From Pseudofabraea citricarpa (Eukaryota > Ascomycota > Leotiomycetes > Helotiales > Dermateaceae), in the NCBI GenBank assembly GCA_029641185.1, contig JAPWGK010000002.1:3376352-3440351 (forward strand): 64,000 nucleotides of DNA, written 5' to 3'. Below the pieces are notes generated by a model. The model was not told the origin of the DNA. It did not search any database and saw only the letters and a program-made list of their open reading frames with translations. The position numbers and the translations under genes are program-made. Shown here piece by piece: positions 52,800 to 64,000 of this stretch (position 1 is its first letter; every line of letters starts with the position of its first letter).

Positions 52800-53490
52800 T
52801 TTATTTAAAAGATATTTTATAAGCTAGTTTATAAGATTATTTAAAGGCTAGTTTTAATATAAGTATAAAAGCTAGTTTAATATAAAGGACGCTTTATAGA
52901 TTATTTTATAAGGTTATTCGGAGGTTATTTTAATTTAATATAAAAGACGCTTTATAAGCTAATTTATAGGGTTATTTAGAGGTTATTTTAGTTTAATATA
53001 AAAGACGTTTTATAAGCTAATTTATAAGGTTATTTAAGAGATTATTTAGAGGCTAATTTAATATAAGTATAAAGAACGTTTTATAAGCTAATTTATAAGC
53101 TATTTTAGAAGCTAATTATATATAAGAGTAAAGAATTAAGAGTAATTTATAAAAGTAAAAGATAAAAGCTAATTTATAAGTTAGTTTATAAGTTACTTTA
53201 GGGGCTAGTTTATAAAAGTAAAAGATAAAAGGTAATTTATAGAGGTAAAAGATAAAAGCTAGTTTATAAGTTAATTTATAGGTTATTTTAGGGGCTAGTT
53301 TATAAAAGTAAAAGATAAAAGATAATTTATAAGTTATTTTATAAGAGTAAAAGATAAAGGCTAATTTATAGGTTAGTTTATAAGTTAATTTATAAGCTAT
53401 TTTAGGGGCTAATTTATAAAAGTAAAAAACGAAGGATAATTTATAAGTTACTTTATAAGAGTAAAAGGTAAAAGCTAATCTTAATATAAT
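52800..53490 (+). repeat. GGCTARTTTA minisatellite, array 4
   Basis: Units alternate GGTTATTTTAGGGGCTAGTT with AAAAGTAAAAGATAAAAG blocks, giving a higher-order period of roughly 75-80 bp. G-rich strand on top. Confidence 0.85.
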
Positions 53491-55714
53491 AAATATTTAT
53501 TTTATACTTTTAATATAAGCTATTAGCTAACTCCCTAAGTTATTTTAAAATAAGATATATATAAACCTAGTTTAATTATTATATACCTTTTTAATTAGGT
53601 TTATTATATCTTTAATTATAGCTTTCGAGGCGCCTTAAATTTTCTTCGAACGCTTTTTATAATATAAGTTCGGTTTATTAAAACTCTAAGTATATATATT
53701 TATATCTTCGATTTTAAGGTTCGCTTAAGCTTTTTTTATTAACCTTAGTATATTTAGCCGTTATATAAATAATATATTCTTATACCTTTTAATACTTTTA
53801 ATATTACTTAAGTATATATCTAAGAAAAGTAATTTAAATTATATCTTTTTTTTTCTTATAATTAGGTTATATTATAGGTAAACTCTTATCTATTAATTAT
53901 TATTATAACCGATTAAATTATAATATATATACTTAATATTAAGGTAGGTTATTTAATTAGTAGATTATTATCTATTTTACTTTAACTTACTTATACTTAT
54001 AGATTTACTAGATATACTTATATTATATTTAAAAGACGAATTATATTAAGACTAATATTATTCTTAAAACTAAAATAAACTTTTATCTTTTTCTTATTTT
54101 TTCTCCTAATATTATATAATAAATCCTCTTATTATATATCTTTATATAATATCTCATATAATATATTAGCTTTATTAATAATATTATTAAATCTTTTATT
54201 ATTACGTATAATATATTAAGCTAATTAATCGCGTTTATACTTACGTATACTTATAATACTTACTATTAGATTCTTATAAACTAAATAATATTCCTTTTAC
54301 TAATATATAATCTATTATATAATAAAATATTATATTACTTAGAAGTAAGAGCTATTATACTTATAATTATTATCTTATTATACTAAGCTTTATTATAATC
54401 GTTAAAGTATATTTATAATCGTTTATAACTATTTTATAATTATAATATATTATTTATTATAATACCTAGTAAGTATCTTAACTTTATATAAGGAAATCTA
54501 ATTTTAATATAATATAAAGTCGTCTCTTATATAATAGCTAGCTTAATTTACCGCTTAGCCGACTAATAATAATATTATTAGTCGGAAAGCCTAGTTTATT
54601 ATTAAAATAAACTTAAACTTTAGCCCTTAGCTATTTAGTCTCTTAGTTAAGTTCGTAGTTTTTTATAAACTCGAACTTATATTTAAAATAATATTAGATA
54701 AATAATTATAAGTTAAAGAATCGTAATAAGCGTATAATTAAAAGTATTTTAATAGAAATACTAGAAAATATATAAAAGTATTAGATTTTAAGAAAATTAA
54801 AGAATATATTATAATATATATATTAGAGATATTAAGAGTAATATAAGAGAATAAGTTAAGAGATTAATTAAAAGACGCTTTTATAATACTAGGTTCTCGT
54901 TTATTAATATTATAAAAGAAGTAATATAAGAGAGTAAAAACTAAGGATATTAATTCGAATATAAAACTAAAACCTAATAATATATTATTATAAGTCTTAT
55001 TATATAGCTAAGTAATATCTATTATATTTAACTAAGATATATCTTCGATTATAACTCTAAAATTATTAGCTCTAAAGAGATAAAAAAATATTATACTTAG
55101 CTTTATTATAATAAAGTATATTATATTTATAGATTCTAATAAGCTAATACTCGTATTTAAGACTTTAATACGATTATATCTTAGTTAACGGAATATTATT
55201 ATTCGAATATAAGAACTTTCCTCTTTTATATTAGATTATATTATAATAAAAATAATTATTATTTTAGCTTTTTTTATTATATATTATAATAATAATAATA
55301 TTCGCGTAAAATATTTAAGTTAAGATAAGTTTCGATAAGCTATTATAAAAGCAGGTAATAAATATACGATTATAAAAGGTAATTTAAAAAATATAAAAGA
55401 TATAAAGTTAATATATAAAGTCCTAGGTATTATTAATTTAAGAAGAAAGAAAATAAAAGATATATTAGATTTTATTAATATCTTAAATATTCTAGACTAA
55501 TATATAAGTTATAATAATATAAGCTTATATCTTATTATATTATTTATTACTTAGTCGATTAAAATATTAAATATAATATAATTTACTAAGTATTAACTTA
55601 TATTAAATAAATATTATATTAAAATATTCTAGATATTAAGTATTAATATAAGCTTTAATATAATATATTAACCTCTAGGTTAACCTTCTAATTATTTAAT
55701 CTAGCTTATTAGCC
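53491..55714. other. RIP-mutated spacer between arrays 4 and 5, with a 27-bp palindrome
   Basis: 2.2 kb without a recognised domain. At 54,559-54,585 the 12-base arm CCGACTAATAAT is followed by AAT and its exact complement. Confidence 0.5.
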
Positions 55715-56410
55715 TTAGTAAACTAGCCTTAGTAAATTAGCCTTAGTAAATTAATCTTAGTAAATTAGCCTTAGTAAATTAGCCTTAGTAAATTAATCTT
55801 AGTAAATTAATCTTAGTAAATTAATCTTAGTAAATTACTTTTAGTAAATTACCCCTAGTAAATTAGCCTTAGTAAAGTAAAATAACCTTAAAGTAACCTT
55901 AAAATAACCTTAAAGTAACTTCTAAAATAACCTTAAAATAGCCTTAAAATAACTTTTAAAGTAACCTTAAAGTAGCCTTAAAAGTAATCTTAAAGTAACC
56001 TTAAAATAACTTCTAAAATAGCCTTTAAAGTAGCCTCTAAAATAACCTTAAAAGTAACTTCTAAGTATATCTAAGTATATTATCTAAAGTAACCTTTAAA
56101 ATAACCTCTAAAGTAACCTTTAAAATAACCTTAAAAGTAACCTTAAAAGTAACTTTTAAGTACGTCTAAGTATATTATCTAAAGTAATCTTTAAAGTAGC
56201 TTTTAAAGTAACCCCTAAAATAACCTTAAAAATAACCTCTAAGTATATCTAAGTATATTATCTAAAGTAACCTTTAAAGTAGCCTTTGAAATAACCCCTA
56301 AAATAACCTTAAAAGTATCTTCTAAGTATATCTAAGTATATTATCTAAGTATATTATCTAAAGTAATCTTTAAAATAACCCCTAAAATAATCTTAAAAAT
56401 AACTTTTTAG
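55715..56410 (-). repeat. Minisatellite array 5, opposite polarity
   Basis: Begins with about ten 14-bp units (AGCCTTAGTAAATT), then 11-12-bp units (AACCTTAAAGT), then a higher-order unit that repeats AAGTATATCTAAGTATATTA and a block of AACC units about four times. The G-rich strand is now on the bottom, the reverse of arrays 1-4. Confidence 0.85.
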
Positions 56411-59400
56411 TATATTAAAAGTAAAAAAAAGAAAATAAAAATATCTTATTAAACCTAATTTATTAAGCTTTAATATTTAATTAAGCTAACACGAATATCT
56501 TTAGTTACCTAATTATTATATATTATCGTTTTTATCTTTAAATATTTTATTTTTATCTTATATCCTAATTTATCTTTTAATTTACTAAATAATAAAATAT
56601 TATATTATATTATTAATTACTAGTACCTAATATATTCTAGGCTAATATAATTTATAAGTAATTTTACTAGATATATTTATAAGGCTAGGATTTTAATTAT
56701 ACGCTCTTATAAAAAACTCTAAATAATATATAATAATAGTTATAAAACTAATATATTAGCTTATATATTATATATTAGGTTTTTATTAGTATAATTAGTC
56801 CTAGAAGCAAATAATTAAATATAACCTAGTTATCCTAGCTTTAAAAAATATATTATTATATATTAAAGTAAAACTAATTTTATCTTATTATCTTATTATA
56901 TATTAGAAGAATATATTAGCTAATTAGATATTTTAGCTTCTTTTAGTAATAAACTTACTAATAAAAAGTTAAATATTAAAAAGTTAAATACTAAAGAATT
57001 AGATATTAATTATAATATTTATAATAAGTTTATTAATATTATTAAGATAAAAGAATTCTTAATTATATCTATTAATATTATAAAAAGTAGACGCGATCTA
57101 AGTATTATATTAAGTAATATAATAGTTATCGAATATTTTAATAATAATATATAAGATAAGAAAGCTAGCTATAATATATTAAGGAAAAATCTTAAGAATT
57201 TATTTTAATCTAAAGAAATAAAAGATAAATTACTTTTACTAATATTATTTATATTTTTAGATTAATCTTAATTATCTTTTACGTCTTAATAAGATTAATA
57301 GATAATAAGCTATATAATAAGTATTAAGTATAATAAAAGAAAAACTAATAAATTATTAAAAGCGCTAGGTTTTATTTTTAAGCTACTAAAAGAAAACCTA
57401 AAAAGTTATTATAATATAAATCGAGTTATTTATAATATCTTATATAATATTCTAGGCGATAACTAATAATTATCTTATAAGCTTATTATATAATCTTAAG
57501 TAAAAGGAGGAAAACCTAAGAAATATATACTAAGGTTTCGCTTAATTAAATAATATCTAGAATTTCTCTTAGGTTATAAGCTTTTTATATTAGATTTTAT
57601 CTAAGTACTAGTACGAAAGTCTTATAATACTAGTAACTCTAGGGTATATAATAAGATATATATAAGAGACTAATAATAAGATATTTAATTTAAATTATCT
57701 CCTAGTATAATTATTATTTTAATTATTATAATAATAGATAAAATACTAATAACCTAATATTATAAAGATCGTATAATATAACTAATATATATTTAGATTA
57801 ATAATATAAATCGCTAAATTTATTAAAAATAAATTATTTCTTCTATTATTTTTATTAAGCTTTTTTCTTTCTTAAAAGAGATTAATAAAATAATAGACTA
57901 AGAGTTAAGCTATAAGATTAAAGCTAAATTATATTATTAATATATAAATATTATTTTTAGTCGTTTATATTACTTATTATAATCTCTTATATTATTAATA
58001 TTAATTAATATATTATAGCGTTTATAAAACTTATAAAAACTAGTTAGTTTATTTATTATACTAATAAAAAATATTAATCGGTTATTCTTATAATTTTATT
58101 AATATATATTAATTATAAAAAAGTTTATTTAGTTATTAGAATTAAATATAATACCTAATATAATAAATATAAAATCTTATATTAAGAATTATAAGATCTT
58201 AGTAAACGCTAGCTTCTAAGAACTTATACGCGAATATAAGATTAATTATAAAAGTAATAAGTAGGTAATATTCCTCTTATAAACCTAGTATAAGTATATA
58301 ATATCTAGTTTTTTACTTAGTCGCTTTCTTATACGAATATTTACTAGAGTATTATTATAGATATATTATATTAATTATAAAAGGATATCTTTCGAGACTT
58401 AATAAACTAAGTATATAAGATTATTTATAAGATAATACCTAGAAAAAGAAATACGAAGAAAAGAAAAATTCGTACTTTTAAATAATCTTTAGGTATTATT
58501 TAACTAAATTAGCGGTTTATTATTATTCTTATTTATCTTAGTTTAAAATATTTTACTAAATTTAGTTAAGTTATATAATAAACTAGAAGAAAAAAATAAG
58601 ATTTAATTTATATTTTTATTCTAATTATTATCTTTCTTCTAATATATAAGGTATTAAATACTTTAGTATACGCGCGTACTTTTATTAATTTTATTACTCT
58701 TATCTAGTATTATACTTATAACGATTTTACGCTTTAATATATAAAATATATTTTACTTCGAATTAATAATATAAAATATATATTCTCTTAAGCTTAATTA
58801 AAAGACTATAATAAGGATTATTACTAGAATTATCTTAAGTTTTATTTTCTTACTTATTATATATCTTTTATTAAGCTTTATAATACGCTAAATAAAAGTA
58901 ATATAAAATATATAAAAGCTTCTTATAAATTTCTTCTTAAGGATTTTTTTAATTATATAAATAAAAACAAGAATTTTTAAACCTAGATTATATCTTATAA
59001 TACTCGGGTAATAAATATTAAGGTAATAAAATATTAGATACTTAATTACTTAGCTACTAAGTCTAAGCCGAGAATAAAAATAAAAGTATATATTATTATT
59101 ATAATTATAACCTTCTTATTTATTAAGCGAGTAAGTTATATTAAGTTACTACTAAGATTAATTATATAATTTCTTATATATAATTTAATTATAATAATTA
59201 TAATATTATTTATTACCTAGACTTTAGGTATATTAAGATTTATTAAAGCCTTAGTCGCTTTTATTCGGGTAAAAAAAGCTAATCGAAACTAAGAGTTATC
59301 TTATTATAATAATAATAACTATTATAAGTTTAATCTCTCTTAGCTAGATAATTACTTATTATAATTCTTTAGTAATTTAAAATATTAGAAGTAATTAAGT

Positions 59401-60414
59401 AAAAATAAGATAAATAATAAGATAAAAGAATACGAGCTTCTAAAGTATTTACTTAATTAAAAAGGAAATAATTTATATTATAACTTTTATTAGGTTTAAG
59501 AATTCCTCTTAACTAAGGATATAAGTAAGATAAAGAAAGATATTATATATAACCTATTAAATAAATAAAAAGTAAGATAACTATATATATTAATTATAAT
59601 AATAGATATTAGCTTTTATAACTAAGTAATATTATCTTTTATTTTATTACTAGTTTATTATATAATATTACTTAATATTTATCTACTTAAAAGAGAACTT
59701 AATAAATAGCTACTAAAAGACCTTAGTATACCTTATATATTATATAATATAATCGAGATAACTCGATCTCGAGTTCTAATAATAAATAAGCTAAAAATAC
59801 TTAGAAGGTAATAATTTTATCTTATCTTATTTATATTTTATAATACTTATATAATACCTACTTCTAATAATATTAAGTAATAACCGATTAATATCTTTTA
59901 TATTAATAATTATATTAACTAGGATTAATATTAGGTTTTATATAATAAGAATTAAGAAAAGAAAGAAATTAAGTTAATATTTTTAGTTTAAAAGAAATAT
60001 TATACTTAATAAAATAATAAAAGTTTAATTAATTCTTATTATTTGATTTCCTATTATTAAACCGAATATTATTACTAATTATTTTACTAATTATTAAACT
60101 AATTAATTTATTCTTAATAAAATAAAAATATTAAAATATAAGTAAACGTTTATATATTATAATTATATTTCGTATAATTATAAAAGGGTTTATTTAATAT
60201 TATATCTTATAAGAATTATATATCTTATAATTATAAGATTAAAATAAAATAAAATAAAAGTTCTAAAAATAAGAATTTATATAAATAATTATTCTTTTCC
60301 TAGTAAAAAAAAAATTCTAGATAAGAGATATTATTATAAAATTAATAATAAATATATTAATAAAAATATATTAGGATTTTAAATTAAGATTAAGTAATAA
60401 TAAGTTAAATAATA
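56411..60414. other. RIP-mutated block between arrays 5 and 6, unassigned
   Basis: 4.0 kb. Long plus-strand stretches near 57,480-59,700 read as protein with RIP stops, but I could not match them to a known transposon family. Confidence 0.5.
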
Positions 60415-61080
60415 TACTAAAACTAGCCTTAATAATTATATTTGAAGTTATTATTATATAAAAAATAACCTTAAAAGTAGCTTATAAAGTTTTATTATAT
60501 TTTAATTTATCTTAAAAGTCGCTTATAAAATCGCCTTATACTAAAAGTAGCTATAAAAGTAGCCTTAAAACTCGTCTTAATAATTATATAATACTAAAAC
60601 TAACCTTAAAAGTCGCCTATAAAGTTACCTTATATTAAAAGTAACCTTAAAAGTAATCTTAAAACTCGCTTTAATAATTATATAATATTAAAATTAACCT
60701 TAAAAGTCGCTTATAAAATCGTCTTATACTAAAAGTAACCTTAAAAGTAGCCTTAAAACTCGCTTATAAAATTACCTTATATTAAAAGTAGCCTTAAAAG
60801 TAGCCTCGAAACTCGCTTATAAAGTCGCCTTATACTAAAAGTAACCTTAAAAGTAGCCTCGAAACTTACTTATAAAATTATCTTATACTAAAAGTAATTA
60901 TAAAAGTAACCTTAAAATTAGCTTTAATATAATTATAAAATTAAATTAGCCTTAAAAGTAGCCTAGAAATTAGTCTTAATACGATTATAAAATTAAATTA
61001 GCCTTAAAAGTAGCCTAGAAACTAGCTTTAATATAATAAAACTAGTCTTAAAAATCGCCTTAAAAATCACTTAAATATAA
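60415..61080 (-). repeat. Minisatellite array 6, opposite polarity
   Basis: Units AGCCTTAAAAGTAGCC and CGCTTATAAAGTCGCC in a higher-order period near 60 bp, with C-rich top strand like array 5. Confidence 0.85.
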
Positions 61081-63464
61081 GAGGCTAGGAAAGTTTAAAA
61101 CGATATAATAATTAAACTTATAATAATATACGAACTTATATTTCTTTTTAGTCTTTTTATTTATCTTATTTTCTTTTCTCTTAGCTTTTATATATTATAT
61201 TTATTATTCCTTTAAACTTTAATACTTATTATCTTATAAGTTTCTAAGCTTTTATATATTATTAATTATCTTCCTAGTAAAACGATAACTTTATATCTTT
61301 TACTTAATATAATATTATTATTATATTTATAAGCTAAAAACTAAGAAAATAATAATCTAGTATATAATATATTTAATTTATTACTTCTAGTAATAATATT
61401 ATATATATATATATTATTAAATATACGCCTAGAATTAATTAAATAAATATATATAAAATATAAATCTTATTTTACTCGAATCGCTTACCTCTAATAATAA
61501 AAGTAACTAAATATATTATAATATATTAGGTTTTACTAATTATTTAGCTAGAGATTAAATTAATATTAATAAGAGATAAAATTATATTTTTATATTAGTA
61601 TATATAATTATTTATTTATAAAAAATATATACTAATTTCTAAACTTATATAAAAGAAGATAAGATATATATAAGATACTTTAAGAGTATAATATATCCGA
61701 TTATCCCTAGGTCTTAATAATCGTATAAGTTATAAGAAAGAACTAAGTAACTTAAACGAATAAATATAACTTTTAGATTAATTATAAGATAATAAAATTA
61801 ATCGTATAAAATATAGAAACTTAATATAAAAGAGGCTAATATTAGCTAAACTAGAAGTAATACTTTTAGTTACTAGTATAATTATATTAGCTTAAATAAT
61901 AAGATAATTAAGTTTCTAATAGCTTTTATAACCTAAAAGTAATTTTACTCGCCTAATATAAGAAGTCTTAGAGTCTTAGGTATTAGTTTAAGAATAATAA
62001 TAATATTATAAAAAAGAATATAATAAACTAGAAATATTAGTAGCTTATAAGATATAAATTTCTAACTATTATTTTTTATAAGTATAATAAAGTATTAACT
62101 TATAATAGATACGTGATTATATTACTAATAAACGCTTATATCTTCTTATTATTATTAAGAAGATTATACTCTAGGAATTTATAAAAGATATAATAATTTT
62201 ATTAGATAAAGAGTATTATATATTTTAATTAAAATTATATAACTAATATATAATATTATCGTTTAACCTTAAACGAGTTAATATATATTATATTTTATTT
62301 TATATTAATCGACTAATAATATATAAGTTAACTAAAAGAAGTAACTTAATAATTTAATTATTAAAAGCCTAATTATTTTCTTTAAAATAAATAGGTTTTA
62401 GGCGAAAACTAAGTATAATATTATTTAATATTAATTTAAGCTATTATTTATTTATATAATTATTATTACTTATATTATAATTTTATTTATTACGTTTACG
62501 TCTTCTTATAATTAGGATAATAAAATTATAATAAGTATAAGTAATTTTAAACGTATAATAACCTAGTAGTTATTTAAGATATTAGACTAATACTTATTTA
62601 ATAAATATTTTTTTCTAGGTTAAAAGAAATTAGGAATAATAATCTAAAAATAAATAACTTTTTATTTAATAAATATTTACTAAGAAAGTATTTTAGCTTA
62701 ATTCTAGAGATATATTAATAAATATAATTAAGCTAATAATAAACTAATAAAAGAATTCTTTAGATAATTTAGCTAATAAACTAGATTTTATATAAATATA
62801 TTATATTAGATATTATATAAGATAAAAGCTAATTAAATTAAGTTTATTATAAGGTTATTACCTAGTAATAGTTTAGTAGATTTTATATTATATATAACTA
62901 ATTAGACGAAATTAATTTTATTTTCGTTTACTTCTAAGTTTAAGTTAATAATAAACTTTAATTATAAGAAGAGAAAATAAGTAAAATAAGTAAATATAAA
63001 TAATATATCTTTAAACTAAAATCTAATATTTAGTATTAGTTTTTATAATTATAAAGAAATACTCGCTCTAAAATATCTAATATATAAGATAACTTAGTAT
63101 AAATAATATAATTACGTTAGATTAAAAGTTTTAATCTTAATAATACTAGTAATAATAAAAATCGAGAAAATATAATATCTAATATTATAATCCTAATAAG
63201 TTATACCTAGGAAAGCTTTTATAACTTAATTAGCTAATAATTAAATATAATTATATTTTAGGTAAACTTAATTATTTAAGAGAAATATAAATATACTAAT
63301 AATAAAACTCTTATATATATTTAAGCCGATCTAAGTAAGATATTATAAGATATAATAAGAGAGAAGTTAAAATTCGTAATAATATATAACTTATTAAATT
63401 AATTTAATAATAATAATAGTTAATTTACTAATAAATTAATTTAACTTTAAGGTATTTATAATAA
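61081..63464. other. RIP-mutated spacer between arrays 6 and 7, unassigned
   Basis: 2.4 kb of AT-rich sequence in which I recognise no domain, LTR or tandem array. Confidence 0.5.
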
Positions 63465-63765
63465 TAAAGCTAATTTTAAGGCTAATTTAGATTCGAGATA
63501 AGATTTAAGATAAATTTCGAGGCTAATTTAGACTTAAGATAAGTTTTAAGATTAATTTAGATTTAAGGTAAGTTTTAAGACTAATTTAAACTTAAAGTAA
63601 CTTTCGGGGCTAGTTTAAACTTAAGATAACTTTCAAAGTAAGTTTTAAGGCTAATTTAGATTCGAGATAAATTTTAAGGTAAGTTTCGAGGCTAATTTAA
63701 ATTCGAGGTAATTTTTAAGATAAGTTTTAAGGCTTATTTTAAGGCTAGTTTAGGTTTAATTTTTA
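63465..63765 (+). repeat. Minisatellite array 7, polarity restored
   Basis: Units GGCTAATTTAGATTCGAG and AAGGTAAGTTTTAAG, G-rich strand on top again, roughly 30-bp higher order. Confidence 0.85.
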
Positions 63766-63769
63766 AATA

Positions 63770-64000
63770 TTACTAGTAGATTTAAATAATATTATAGTTA
63801 TTAGAAGTAATAAAAAGAATACTAGTATTAATAATATTATAATACCTAAAGGTAACTAAAAAAATACTAATATATATAATATTATAATACTTAAAAGTAA
63901 TAAAGAAAATACTAGTATTAATAATATTATAATACCTAAAGGTAACTAAGAGAATACTAGTATTAATAATATTATAATACCTAAAGGTAACTAAGAAAAT
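63770..64000. repeat. 45-bp tandem repeat running off the window
   Basis: Exact 45-base spacing of ACTAGTATTAATAATATTAT at 63,821, 63,866 (variant), 63,911 and 63,956, with ACCTAAAGGTAACTAAG later in each unit. At least four to five units; the array is cut by the window end. Confidence 0.9.

Noticed and set aside
55715..61080. CCTTAA-type repeats as degenerate telomere or interstitial telomeric DNA
   Set aside because: Units are 11-14 bp and none contains the CCCTAA/TTAGGG hexamer in series; TTAGGG would not be altered by RIP and so should have survived.
45800..64000. CRISPR-like spaced repeats
   Set aside because: Repeats are contiguous, degenerate and in a eukaryotic setting; there are no regular spacers.

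Overview
The window is a filamentous ascomycete (Pezizomycotina-type) nuclear segment with two sharply different parts. Bases 1 to about 5,395 have normal composition and carry two intron-rich housekeeping genes facing each other: a Yra1/ALY-type mRNA export factor (plus strand, 472-1923, 8 exons, 302 aa) and a cytosolic-type lysyl-tRNA synthetase (minus strand, 5134-2483, 14 exons, 586 aa). Introns are mostly 47-60 nt with GTAAGT/GTATGT-like donors and CTAAC/CTGAC branch sites. The synthetase model needs a 6-nt microexon.

From about 5,395 to the right edge (over 58 kb) the DNA is extremely AT-rich and has almost no CpA or TpG dinucleotides, while CpG, CpT and ApG remain. This is the mark of saturating repeat-induced point mutation (RIP), a process of filamentous ascomycetes that turns CpA into TpA. 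Because TpG is gone, ATG codons are nearly absent and every reading frame is full of TAA/TAG. I see no living gene there. Reading through the mutations, the block is a stack of dead transposons.

Layout of the dead block: (i) 7,076-22,243, a plus-strand Ty1/copia element (626-bp LTRs) that was split by a second, minus-strand copia element (8,601-15,249, 149-bp LTRs) and by two copies of a ~0.7-kb terminal-inverted-repeat element (one RIP-mutated at 17,627-18,370, one pristine at 18,893-19,579); a third, mutated copy lies outside at 6,161-6,906. (ii) About 24,480-27,230, a minus-strand copia pol relic next to a less mutated 1.1-kb stretch. (iii) 27,237-41,753, two copia elements in tandem sharing a 197-bp LTR (LTR-internal-LTR-internal-LTR). 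(iv) 41,754-45,495, the gag-protease half of a Ty3/gypsy element cut off by a 70-bp fragment of the same copia LTR. (v) 45,800-64,000, degraded DNA I cannot assign, punctuated by seven arrays of short GGCTARTTTA-like repeats whose strand polarity flips, and ending in a 45-bp tandem array that runs off the window.

The most informative parts are the pristine short element inside mutated DNA, which dates RIP relative to insertions; one patch inside that element which escaped RIP in both mutated copies; the unequal RIP of the two LTRs of one element; and the minisatellite-laced region, which could be pericentromeric or other constitutive heterochromatin. No CRISPR, rRNA, tRNA or bacterial-type feature was seen.
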